A DNA stretch of 64,000 bases from Sandaracinus sp. GTDB lineage: Bacteria > Myxococcota_A > Polyangia > Polyangiales > Houyiibacteriaceae. Both the position numbers and the translations under genes were made by a program. The DNA is taken from contig PABA01000155.1 of the NCBI GenBank assembly GCA_002699025.1, positions 1 to 64,000 of the forward strand, given 5' to 3'. Shown here piece by piece: positions 35,832 through 44,052 of this stretch (position 1 is its first letter; the number at the start of each line of letters is the position of its first letter). A model generated the notes under the pieces. It saw only the letters and a list, made by a program, of their open reading frames with translations. It was not told the DNA's origin and searched no databases.

Positions 35832-36788
35832 TCAGCGGCCCTGGTTCTTCTTGAAGGCCTCCACGAACTCCCAGTCCGCCACGAGGCCCTTCTTCAGGAG
35901 CAGCTGGAGCACGGTGGCCATCAGCGTCTCCCAGCGCGCGTCCGGCGGCAGGATGTCGTCCACGTCGGCGCCCTGCGCCCGCGCGAGGAGCGCCGAGACG
36001 AGGTCGTTCGCCGTGAGCCCCCGCGGCGCCGGCGCCTCCTCGGGCTCGTCCCGCTTCGCGGGCAGCCGCACGGTCGTGCCGTCGAGGAGCGTGAGCGTCA
36101 CGAAGGACGACTTCCGCTCGCGCTTCTTCGGCGCGGGCTCGCTCTTGGCGGCATCGCTCTCCGCGGCCTCCTCGGGCGGCGCGGTCTCCGCGCTCTCCCC
36201 GGCGTCCGCGCCCTCCGCGGCTTCCGCGGGCTCGACCCTCGCCTCCGCGGGCGTCGGCGCGTCGGCCGGCACCTCGACCGCGACCTCCTCCTCGGCGGGC
36301 GGCGGGTGCCGGGTGGCCGTGCGCGGCGCCGGCGCGGGCTCGGGCGGCGCCCCCAGGTAGTAGACGCGGATGGCGTTCCGGATGTCGGTCGGCGGCGCGA
36401 CCATCGGCTTCACCGGTAGGCCCGCGGCCCGCGCGATCGCCTCGAGCGCGTCCGTCCGCGTCGGATCGTCGAGCGCCACGAAGAGCGTCTCCCCCGCGTT
36501 CCGCACGACCCGCTTGTAGATGGGGATGCAGCAGAACTCGTCGGCGAGCTCGGCCGGGATCAGGTGCAGGAGCTCCCGGCTGAACTCCACGTGGTGGAGC
36601 GAGACCCACGGCACGCTGAGCTGGTTCGAGAGGATCTGCGTGAGCTGCACCTCGCTCACGAAGCCCAGCGCCACGAGCTCCTCGCCGAGGCGGCGCCCGG
36701 ACGCCTTCTGCGCCTCGAGCGCCTGGCTCACCTGCGCCTCGGTGACGAAGCCCGCCGCCACCAACATGTCGCCGATTCGTGCGGCCAT
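35832..36788 (-). CDS. MshEN (GspE N-terminal) domain protein without ATPase
   Basis: 318 residues. Residues 1-150 are a clear type II secretion E N-terminal (MshEN) domain: MAARIGDMLVAAGFVTEAQV, then LGEELVALGFVSEVQLTQIL and PIYKRVVRNAGETLFVALDD. The region 175-245 is Ala/Glu/Pro-rich and disordered. The end (SSFVTLTLLDGTTVRLPAKR ... ALLARAQGADVDDILPPDARWETL...LLLKKGLVADWEFVEAF) has a short alpha/beta module of its own. There is no P-loop. MshEN domains of this type bind cyclic-di-GMP in some proteins, and this window has enzymes that make and degrade it. The gene lies upstream of a small membrane protein and downstream of a single-domain response regulator. Confidence 0.78.
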   Translation of the reverse strand: MAARIGDMLVAAGFVTEAQVSQALEAQKASGRRLGEELVALGFVSEVQLTQILSNQLSVPWVSLHHVEFSRELLHLIPAELADEFCCIPIYKRVVRNAGETLFVALDDPTRTDALEAIARAAGLPVKPMVAPPTDIRNAIRVYYLGAPPEPAPAPRTATRHPPPAEEEVAVEVPADAPTPAEARVEPAEAAEGADAGESAETAPPEEAAESDAAKSEPAPKKRERKSSFVTLTLLDGTTVRLPAKRDEPEEAPAPRGLTANDLVSALLARAQGADVDDILPPDARWETLMATVLQLLLKKGLVADWEFVEAFKKNQGR

Positions 36789-36866
36789 ATGCCGAGTGTA
36801 GGGATCTCCGCCGGGGCGACGCAGAAAGCGGCGCGATTCGCACGCCGGCCGAGCCCCCGGGGAGCC

Positions 36867-37253
36867 TCAGACGCCGGGCCGGGCGGTCCCCTCGGGCGGC
36901 GTCTTCGCGCGGAGGAAGCCCACGAGCTCGTCCAGGTGGTAGGGCTTGGGCACGAAGCCGATGGCGCCCACGTCCGCCCGGGCGAGCTGCCGCTCCGAGA
37001 GGTGGTAGGCGCTCGTCAGCACCACCTGCACCTCGGGCCGGTGCACCTTCAGGCGCCGCGCCAAGTCGAGCCCGTTGATGCCCGGCATCATCAGGTCGAC
37101 GATGGCGAAGTCGAGCTCGCCTCCGTCCTCGAGCTGGGACAAGGCCGCCTCGCCATCCGGCGCCTCGCGGACCTCGAAGCCCTCGAGGCGGAGGCCGATC
37201 GCGAGCGTCCGGCGGTGGTTCTCTTCATCGTCGACGATGAGCACTCGGGCCAT
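36867..37253 (-). CDS. Single-domain response regulator
   Basis: A 128-residue stand-alone receiver: MARVLIVDDEENHRRTLAIG, phospho-acceptor D53 (FAIVDLMMPGING), T/S in LTSAY, and K in FVPKPYH. No output domain, so it acts through protein contacts, like CheY. I start it at 37253. An in-frame ATG nine codons upstream is not needed for the fold. Five 11-bp direct repeats lie 88-142 bp upstream of the start. Confidence 0.9.
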   Translation of the reverse strand: MARVLIVDDEENHRRTLAIGLRLEGFEVREAPDGEAALSQLEDGGELDFAIVDLMMPGINGLDLARRLKVHRPEVQVVLTSAYHLSERQLARADVGAIGFVPKPYHLDELVGFLRAKTPPEGTARPGV

Positions 37254-37340
37254 CACACATCCATCCCGGTGAGCGCCCACTCCGGCGCGTCACCCCGAGC
37301 CTAGCGCACCGAGCAAGCCACGTTCCATGACATTCGCTGC

Positions 37341-37395
37341 GGGAATCCACCGGGAATCCACCCGGAATCGCCGCGAAATCCACCCGAAACCCCGC
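37341..37395. repeat. Five 11-bp direct repeats upstream of the response regulator
   Basis: GGGAATCCACC is repeated twice perfectly (37341-37362), followed by CGGAATCGCCG, CGAAATCCACC and CGAAACCCCGC. The 11-bp phase is about one helical turn, as in operator or iteron arrays. It is placed upstream of the single-domain regulator and beyond the end of the sigma-54 activator gene. Confidence 0.6.
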
Positions 37396-37532
37396 CGCGA
37401 CGGTTCGATCCTGAAACGTCCGCTCTCAGCTTTGAAACCCGAAGCTCCGGCGGCGGCTCCCCGAACACGGACGCCCGGCGAGGGACGTTCCAGCCCGACC
37501 GCGGCGCTCCCGATGCCCCCGCGACCCCCGCC

Positions 37533-38888
37533 TCAGGGCCAGCTCACCTCGAGCCGCTTCATCTTCCGCCAGAGCGTCGTCGAGCTCAGGCCGAGCAGCT
37601 CCGCGGCCTTCTCCTTGTTCCCGTCCACCTCGCGCAGCACGTTCTCGATCGCCTCGCGCTCGGCCCGGTCCACCACGTCCTGCAGCGAGCGCGGCGACTT
37701 CTCGCTCTTCTTCTCCGAGCTCCGCATCTCCGGCGGGATGATGTCGTCGAGCTGGATGACCCCCTCGATGGCCAGCGCCACGCCCTGCTCGATGAGGTTC
37801 TCGAGCTCGCGGATGTTGCCCGGGTAGTCGTAGCGCGCGAGGTACTCGAGCACGCCGTCGCCGAGCTGCACGCCCCGCCGCCCCATCTTCGCGCCGTACT
37901 TCTTCAGGAAGTGCTCGGCGAGGAGCGGGATGTCCTCCTTCCGCTCGCGCAGCGGCGGGAGCACGAAGCGCGCGACGTTCAGCCGGTAGTAGAGGTCCTC
38001 GCGGAAGCGCTTCTCCTGGATGGACTCCTTCAGGTTCTGGTTCGTCGCGGCGATGATCCGCACGTCCACGTGGATCGACTTGTTGTCGCCGAGCCGGCGG
38101 ATCTCCCCCTCCTGGATCGCGCGCAGCAGCTTCGCCTGGAAGCTCGGCGGCGTCTCGGCGATCTCGTCGAAGAAGAAGGTCCCCCCGTCGGCCTCCTCGA
38201 AGAGCCCCTTCCGCGCCGAGACGGCGCCCGTGAAGGCTCCGCGCACGTGCCCGAAGAGCTCGCTCTCGAGGAGCGTCTCGGTGATCGCCGCGCAGTTGAT
38301 GCTCACGAAGGGCCGGTCCGAGCGCTTCGAGTTCGCGTGGATGGCCCGCGCCACCAGCTCCTTGCCCGTGCCGCTCTCGCCGGTGATGAGCACGGTCGCC
38401 GGCGTCGGCGCGATGCGGATGATGCGCCCGAGCACGTCGCGGATGGCCTGCGAGCGCCCGATGATGTTCTCGAACTGGTAGCGGTCCCGGAACTCGGCGG
38501 CCATCACCGAGACCTCGCCGGCGAGCTGGCGCTTCTCGAGGGCCTTGTCGACCTTCACCATCAGCTCTTCTTCCTCGAAGGGCTTCTGGATGTAGTCGGC
38601 GGCGCCGATGCGCATGGCCTCCACGGCGCTCTCGATGGTGCCGTAGGCGGTCATCACGATGACCTCCGTGAGCGGCGTGGTCTCCTTGGTGTGCCGGAGC
38701 ACGGCCATGCCGTCCGTGGCGCCCATCTTCAGGTCCGTGAGGACCAGGTCGTAGCTCTCCTCGGAGGTCTTCTCGCAGGCGATGTCGCCATCGGCGGCCT
38801 CGTCGACGTCATGACCCGCGCCGCGGAGCATCATCGCGAGCGTGGTGCGCATGTTGCGCTGGTCGTCTACCACCAGGATCTTGGCCAT
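37533..38888 (-). CDS. NtrC-family sigma-54-dependent response regulator
   Basis: 451 residues: receiver (D52 in LVLTDLKMG), AAA+ domain with Walker A (ITGESGTGKE), GAFTGA loop (HVRGAFTGAVSARKG), FFDEIAE, and a Fis-type HTH at the end (VDGNKEKAAELLGLSSTTLWR). The open frame upstream of 38888 is not protein-like, so MAKILVVDDQ is the start. It has the same design as the regulator at 4189. No partner kinase is next to it. Confidence 0.93.
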   Translation of the reverse strand: MAKILVVDDQRNMRTTLAMMLRGAGHDVDEAADGDIACEKTSEESYDLVLTDLKMGATDGMAVLRHTKETTPLTEVIVMTAYGTIESAVEAMRIGAADYIQKPFEEEELMVKVDKALEKRQLAGEVSVMAAEFRDRYQFENIIGRSQAIRDVLGRIIRIAPTPATVLITGESGTGKELVARAIHANSKRSDRPFVSINCAAITETLLESELFGHVRGAFTGAVSARKGLFEEADGGTFFFDEIAETPPSFQAKLLRAIQEGEIRRLGDNKSIHVDVRIIAATNQNLKESIQEKRFREDLYYRLNVARFVLPPLRERKEDIPLLAEHFLKKYGAKMGRRGVQLGDGVLEYLARYDYPGNIRELENLIEQGVALAIEGVIQLDDIIPPEMRSSEKKSEKSPRSLQDVVDRAEREAIENVLREVDGNKEKAAELLGLSSTTLWRKMKRLEVSWP

Positions 38889-39052
38889 CGTTCTCCGCGT
38901 CCCTCCGAGGGAGCCCATGTTCGGCGGCCGAGGGGGGCTCCTGCAAGCCTCGGCCGCGCCGCCCCCGCATCCGTCGCCGCGTGGCGAAGCGCTCCGTCGA
39001 CGGGCGCCGGCGCACACCGCGAGCCTGCGCGCCTCGGGGCCGTGCGTTCGTC

Positions 39053-39247
39053 TCAGTCCACCTCGAGCGCCGGCGGCGGCCCGAGCGCCGGCCGGGCCGG
39101 GCCGCGCTCCTCGAGCGCCTCGCCGAGCGTCCGCACGTCCTCGAGATACTGGCGCCCGAGCGAGACCGCGTAGCCGGCCATGACGAGCGCCACGAGCGCC
39201 ACGGCCAGGGCCGCCGCCGCGAGGCCGCGCGCCATCCGGTCGCTCAC
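39053..39247 (-). CDS. Small single-pass membrane protein
   Basis: 64 residues starting with GTG at 39247, which overlaps the stop of the upstream gene (GTGA). One hydrophobic segment (AAAALAVALVALVMAGYAV) is followed by a short helix and a Pro/Arg tail. It is translationally coupled to the exported protein gene upstream. Function unknown. Confidence 0.6.
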   Translation of the reverse strand: MSDRMARGLAAAALAVALVALVMAGYAVSLGRQYLEDVRTLGEALEERGPARPALGPPPALEVD

Positions 39248-40284
39248 GCCTCGCCCCCGGCGCCGTCCTCCTCGCTCGCCGCGGCCTCTTCGGCCGCCGC
39301 GGCCTCCGCCTCGAGCACGGAGCGGAGATCCTCCACGCGCTGCTCGACGTAGCCCCGGCCGCGCACGCGGAAGGGCGTCGGCTCGCCCTCGAAGGTCCCC
39401 GTGACGGCGTCGAAGTCGTAGCGCTCGGCGTCGTAGACCAGCTCCACGATGGGCGTGACCTCGTAGACGCCGGGCACGGCGAAGGTGTCCTCGGGGCACC
39501 AGCGCGCCGTGTCGACGCTCGTCCGGGAGGGGCGACGGAGCGAGCGGTAGAAGTCGACGATGGGGACGATCGGCTGGCGCGGGACGGCGCAGGTCACGGT
39601 GCCGAGCGGGCCGCGCACGCGGAGCGAGAAGAGATCGTCGCGCAGGTAGACGCGCCCACCCCGGCCGCGGATGGTCAGGCGGGCCGGGGGCGTGGCGCTC
39701 CGGGTGCTCACGGGGCGCACGCTGACCTGCACCACCGGGGCGTCCTCGTCTTCGCCCTCGCCGCCCTCCCCTTCGTCCGCCGGCGGCTGCCACGCGAGGG
39801 TCTCGCCCGCGACCCGATGGGGCGGCCGGCGCTCGTCCTCCGCGCGCGCGACGAAGCGCCCTCGGCCCCGCCCGCGGAAGCCGTAGGCGACCTCGATCTC
39901 CGCCGGCCGCGCGCCGAGGGCCGCGAGGGTGCGCCCCCAACACAGCTCGCGGAGGTCGACCCACTCCTCGTGCGTCTCGCCGGCCTCGAAGGCCCGGGTC
40001 CGCGTCTCCTCCACGCGCCGCGGCGGGTCCGGGTGGCGGCAGACGGTGCGGCGGCGGCTCCCCTCGGGCTGGACGCGGAGCTGGAGCAGGCGCCGATCGG
40101 CGACCACCTCCTGCGCCACCGGGGAGGTGAGCGTCCAGCGGACGATCCACGGGCCCGCCTCGGGCCAGGGCGCGAGGCGCACGTCGAGGCGCGGGGCCTC
40201 CTCGTCCTGGGCCGCGGCCGGCGAGGGAGCCGAGAGGCCGAGCGCGAGCGCCGCGAGGGCGAGCGTGAGGAGCGGACGGATCAT
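39244..40284 (-). CDS. Exported protein of unknown function, 346 residues
   Basis: It begins with a cleavable signal peptide (LLTLALAALALGLSAPSPAAAQ). The mature part has two beta-sandwich-like halves (RLDVRLAPWPEAGPWIVRWT; PPARLTIRGRGGRVYLRDDL) and four cysteines that may form disulfides. The last 30 residues are Ala/Glu-rich. It starts in an ATGA overlap with the HD phosphohydrolase gene, so the three genes 41618-39053 form an operon. No family recognised. Confidence 0.65.
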   Translation of the reverse strand: MIRPLLTLALAALALGLSAPSPAAAQDEEAPRLDVRLAPWPEAGPWIVRWTLTSPVAQEVVADRRLLQLRVQPEGSRRRTVCRHPDPPRRVEETRTRAFEAGETHEEWVDLRELCWGRTLAALGARPAEIEVAYGFRGRGRGRFVARAEDERRPPHRVAGETLAWQPPADEGEGGEGEDEDAPVVQVSVRPVSTRSATPPARLTIRGRGGRVYLRDDLFSLRVRGPLGTVTCAVPRQPIVPIVDFYRSLRRPSRTSVDTARWCPEDTFAVPGVYEVTPIVELVYDAERYDFDAVTGTFEGEPTPFRVRGRGYVEQRVEDLRSVLEAEAAAAEEAAASEEDGAGGEA

Positions 40285-41618
40285 GCGAGGTCCTCCAGGG
40301 GGGTGGCGTCCGGCGCGAGCAGCTCGCCGATGGCGTCGAGCACGCGCTCGCGGTGACGCGCCGGGAAGATGAGCCGCGGGTGGCGCACGCGCTTGCCGCG
40401 GAGCTGATGCAAGAGGAAGGAGCAGTCGCCGAGGCGCTGGATGGGCCGGTGGGAGATGAGCACCCAGAGCCCCTCCGTGCTCGCGCCGGCGGGCTCCGAA
40501 TAGGGCACGTCGGAGGCGACGTCGAGGAAGACGCGGAGGTCGGCCCGGTCGCCGGCCGAACGCACGACCTCGCTCGCCCGCGCGTGGATCTCGGCCCAGC
40601 CGCGCTCGTCGGCCGGGAGCGGGACGGTCTTGGGGAGCCGGCGCGTCTGGAGCCGCGAGGCGAGCTCCGCGAGGAGCGGGTCCGGGCTCGACTGCCAGCG
40701 GTGGAAGCTGTGCAGGAGCGCCGCGTCGTCGAGGTCGAGGTAGGCGCCGAGGCCCACGGTCTCGCCCTTCGCGGCCGCCTCGAGCGCCGGCGGGAGCCCC
40801 TCGGGGGGCCGGCCGTCGCGCGTGAGCTCGCCGACCCGCGCGAAGATGCCACGGATCAGCGCCTCGGCCGCCCGCGTGGCCTTGTGGTGGTAGACCTGCT
40901 GGAACATGTAGTGGCGCCCGAGGAAGAAACCCTCGACGGGCGGCAGGCCCTTCCGCCCCTCCACGGCGAGGACCCACTCGCCCTCGCCGCCGGCCTCGAC
41001 GTAGCCGAAGTTGAGCGCGCGGAGCAGCCAGTCGAGGTCGTAGAGCCCGTAGGAGACGCCCGTCATGTGGCTGTCGCGGAGGAGGTAGTCCGCGCGATCG
41101 ACGTCGAGGGTCCCGCTCACGGCCCGGGACAGCCAGGGCAGCCGGTGGCGCCCCTGGAGGATCGCGCCGACGCGCTCGCTCATGCCCGCCGAGAGGGTCT
41201 CGAGGGCGCGGTGTACTTCCGTCCCCTCGTCGCGGATCGCCTCGAGGGTCCAGTCCTCGTGGTGCTTCGAGCCGGGCTGCACCTCCTCGAAGAGGTGCGA
41301 GAAGGGGCCGTGGCCGAGGTCGTGGAGGAGCGCGGCCGCGAGCCCGTCGCGCGCGGCCTCCTCGTCGAGGCGGCGATCGGCCGGGAGTGGGCCGTGGATG
41401 CGGCGCACGCGGCGCTGGAGGCGCGTCATCACGTGGGCCGCGCCGATCGCATGCGAGAAGCGCGAGTGCTCGGCGCCGGGGAAGACGAGGGAGGTCAGGC
41501 CGAGCTGGCGGATGCGGCGGAGACGCTGCACCTCGCGGGTCGCGAGGAGGGTCATGACGACCGTCTCCGCGTCGTCCTCGAAGTCGACGAGGCCATGGAC
41601 GGGATCGCGGAGGATCAC
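40281..41618 (-). CDS. HD-superfamily phosphohydrolase (SAMHD1/dGTPase-like)
   Basis: 445 residues. The N-terminus (ILRDPVHGLVDFEDDAETVV, then LRRIRQLGLTSLVFPGAEHS) is typical of the YwfO/SAMHD1-like group. The metal-binding residues are H in HSRFSHAIG, HD in LLHDLGHGPFSH and D in VDRADYLLRD. Such enzymes hydrolyse dNTPs or related phosphates, but the substrate here is unknown. It is divergent from the lipoprotein gene at 41831 across about 212 bp. Confidence 0.9.
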   Translation of the reverse strand: MILRDPVHGLVDFEDDAETVVMTLLATREVQRLRRIRQLGLTSLVFPGAEHSRFSHAIGAAHVMTRLQRRVRRIHGPLPADRRLDEEAARDGLAAALLHDLGHGPFSHLFEEVQPGSKHHEDWTLEAIRDEGTEVHRALETLSAGMSERVGAILQGRHRLPWLSRAVSGTLDVDRADYLLRDSHMTGVSYGLYDLDWLLRALNFGYVEAGGEGEWVLAVEGRKGLPPVEGFFLGRHYMFQQVYHHKATRAAEALIRGIFARVGELTRDGRPPEGLPPALEAAAKGETVGLGAYLDLDDAALLHSFHRWQSSPDPLLAELASRLQTRRLPKTVPLPADERGWAEIHARASEVVRSAGDRADLRVFLDVASDVPYSEPAGASTEGLWVLISHRPIQRLGDCSFLLHQLRGKRVRHPRLIFPARHRERVLDAIGELLAPDATPLEDLA

Positions 41619-41830
41619 GGCGCGGAACGTAGTGCGCGATGCTTCGGGGTGAAAGGGGACGGGCCGTCCGGGGGTGCGAGGGCGGGGTCACCCCATCTCG
41701 CAGCCACGGCCGGATCCTCAGCTCTCGCATCGGATCGCACAGGGCACGGGCGCGGCGGAACCCGGGCCGACGGGCGGTGTCGAGGAGAGGCGCACCGGTG
41801 GTATACGGTCGACGTGGAGGCGAGAGGCTG

Positions 41831-42730
41831 ATGGGGACGCGAGATCGACGGGCTTCGAAGACGGTCGGCCGCGGCGCGGCGCTGCTGGCGCTGACGATGG
41901 CGCTGGGGATGACGCTGGGCTGCGACGAGGGAGGCGCGCCCGAGGCGCAGCGGGCCTTGCTCCAGGAGCACGTGCCGCGCGTGAAGGAGCTCCTGCGGCA
42001 GGATCGGGAGCGGCACCGAGCGGGGGTGCGCGAGGCCGCCCAGCTCCTGAAGCGGGGCTTCGGGGTGCCCGACGCGGAGACGCGGGAGCGGCAGATGCGC
42101 GTGGCCCTGGGGCGCATCCAGCAGCCGGCGGCGCGCGGGAGCGTGCCCCAGTTCATCGCGTCGCCGATGGCCTTCCTCGCGGCCGTGGACATCGACGGGA
42201 CCGTGATCGCGCGGGACTCGGACGAGGACCACATGGCCGGGCAGCAGTGGAAGGAGCGCTATGCGTCGGTGCGCGAGGCCCTCGAGGAGGGGAACGTCAC
42301 CTACGAGCTCGCGGAGTTCCCGGCGATCGAGGAGGGGCAGCCCTCGAGCTTCTCGATGATCTTCACGGCGCCCGTGCAGCACGAGGGGCAGCGCGTCGGC
42401 GCCGTCACGGCGGGGATCCCGCTCTGGCGCGAGGCGCAGCGGCTGAGCCGGCAGCTGCGCATCGACCACGCCGAGGCCATCGAGGCGGGGCTGACGCTCT
42501 GGGTCTACATGTACCGGGGCGACCGGGTCTTCTACGGGCCGGACGCCCCGCCGGAGCTGAACGAGGTGGTGCCGGACGCGGCGACGCGGCGGGCCGGGCT
42601 CGAGCGGAGCCCCGGCGGCTTCACGAGGGACCTGCAGCTCTACACGCGCTGGTACGGCTACGCGGTGGTGCCGACGCCGGCCATCGGCGAGGACGCGGGC
42701 ATCATCGTCTTCCGGGCCGAGGCGCCGTAG
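41831..42730 (+). CDS. Putative lipoprotein with Cache-like sensor fold
   Basis: 299 residues. The start at 41831 gives a signal peptide that ends in a lipobox (LGMTLGC, C31). Residues 90-290 have the look of a double-Cache-type extracellular sensor domain (FLAAVDIDGTVIARDSDEDH, ...SSFSMIFTAPVQHEGQRVGA, GLTLWVYMYRGDRVFYG), but with no kinase or cyclase part. A ligand-binding lipoprotein that works with a separate partner is possible. Confidence 0.6.
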   Translation: MGTRDRRASKTVGRGAALLALTMALGMTLGCDEGGAPEAQRALLQEHVPRVKELLRQDRERHRAGVREAAQLLKRGFGVPDAETRERQMRVALGRIQQPAARGSVPQFIASPMAFLAAVDIDGTVIARDSDEDHMAGQQWKERYASVREALEEGNVTYELAEFPAIEEGQPSSFSMIFTAPVQHEGQRVGAVTAGIPLWREAQRLSRQLRIDHAEAIEAGLTLWVYMYRGDRVFYGPDAPPELNEVVPDAATRRAGLERSPGGFTRDLQLYTRWYGYAVVPTPAIGEDAGIIVFRAEAP

Positions 42731-42892
42731 GAGCGTGTGGCGCCTCGGCGCCAGAGGCCCCGCGGGCGGGACGAGCCCATCTCGCTCCCTCCCCTCACTC
42801 TCGAGAGAGCGCCCTTCCTCGCTTCGCAGACGGACGAGCTGGACCCGTCGCGATCCACGCTCCGCCCAGCGCCCATGCGCGACGCGCGCCCG

Positions 42893-43486
42893 CTACGGGG
42901 CGTCGTCGAGCGGGCCCAGGACCCAGTGCTGCCCGACATCCGGGACGCCGGCGAGGATCGGGCCCACCACGAGAAAAGGGAGGCCGAGGGCGAAGGCCGT
43001 GAGGGGGTCGAAGCGGTCGCGCTGGGCAGCGGCGAGCGCGGCGCTGAAGGCCGGGCCGATGATGCCGAAGACCAGGCCGAGGAGGCGGACCCAGCGGCGC
43101 GAGCGGCGCCAGACGCGCACGCGCAAGGGCCCACCGATGACGGCCTCGCCCGCCTCCAGGAAGCCGCGGTCGTCCGAGAGGGCCAGCCGGTAGACATCCG
43201 GCGGAAGGGAGGGCGTGCAGGGCATCTCGCAGATGGGCCGGTAGCGCCAGGCGTCGCCGCCGCCGGTCTCCGAATGGGCGACGTGGCCGTTCGCGAAGTG
43301 GATGGAGATGCCCCGCTCGTGGCGGTCGAGCTCCGTGGCCGCGTGCAGGGTCGTCCCGGGCCCGCCTTCGAAGCGCACCGGGACCGGCTGCGCCGCGGCC
43401 CGCGCCGCCCCGAGCGACCCGAGCAGCACGGCCACGGCGATCACGTGGACGATTCCGACCTTCCTCATCGCGCGATGTCCTGACAT
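42893..43486 (-). CDS. Exported or membrane protein of unknown function
   Basis: About 197 residues. A signal peptide (VGIVHVIAVAVLLGSLGAAR, ending AAA-Q) is followed by a beta-rich domain with a cysteine pair (CEMPCTPSLPPDVYRLALSD), then two hydrophobic segments (RLLGLVFGIIGPAFSAALAA; ALGLPFLVVGPILAGV) near the end. MRKVG at 43468 is an equally good start. No family recognised. Convergent with the upstream neighbour at 41831. Confidence 0.55.
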   Translation of the reverse strand: MSGHRAMRKVGIVHVIAVAVLLGSLGAARAAAQPVPVRFEGGPGTTLHAATELDRHERGISIHFANGHVAHSETGGGDAWRYRPICEMPCTPSLPPDVYRLALSDDRGFLEAGEAVIGGPLRVRVWRRSRRWVRLLGLVFGIIGPAFSAALAAAQRDRFDPLTAFALGLPFLVVGPILAGVPDVGQHWVLGPLDDAP

Positions 43487-44052
43487 GCGCGCCCCGTCTC
43501 GTCCCGCCCCCCCCCGCCGATTTCCTCCCCACCGCCCGCAGCCCCCCGCCCAAGCGAGCCCCGCGAACGGCCCCGATTCGAAGAACCGAGCATCCGGCGG
43601 GCGCCCCGACCCGAAGGCCAGCCCATCCCACAGCGACGAACCCACCGCGACGCCGACGACGCAGCTGGGAGAGAAGCGCACCGGCCGCGACACCGGCAAA
43701 GCCCCCCACTGCGAAGGGGAGCGCACCCACCGCGACAGCGGCAAAGCCCCCCTACTGCGAAGGGGAGCGCCCTGGCCGCGCACGCGGCGAAGTCCCGCCA
43801 CTGCAAAGGGGAGCGCCCTGGCTGCGCACGCGGCGAAGTCACCTCAGCGCGAAGGGGAGCGCCCTGGCCGCGCACGCGGCGAAGTCACCTTGCTGCGAAG
43901 GGGAGCGCCCCCATCTCCGCCCCGTAGCCCGGCCCCACGGAGCCGCGTTCGTGTGCCGTCGAAGAACCGACCCGTGTGACGCGGCCGGAGGCCGCGCCGA
44001 GCCGCCCACGGCGGCGCTGGCAAGCCAAATAGCGAGCGCAGCGAGCGCAAGA
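43487..44052. repeat. Intergenic region with 46-bp tandem repeats
   Basis: No gene is recognised in these 566 bp. Copies of a 46-bp unit (core GCGAAGGGGAGCGCCCTGG, then CGCACGCGGCGAAGTC) begin at 43711, 43757, 43803, 43849 and 43895 with exact spacing, and a more diverged copy begins near 43665. The last two full copies differ by only a few bases. The region is between an exported-protein gene and the 3' end of polA. Downstream of 43915 I see nothing but short AGCGAGCGC repeats. Confidence 0.85.

Noticed and set aside
39244-42234. A 996-codon open frame on the minus strand upstream of the exported protein
   Set aside because: Only the part from 40284 down is protein-like. The rest is a shadow of the HD phosphohydrolase and lipoprotein genes.
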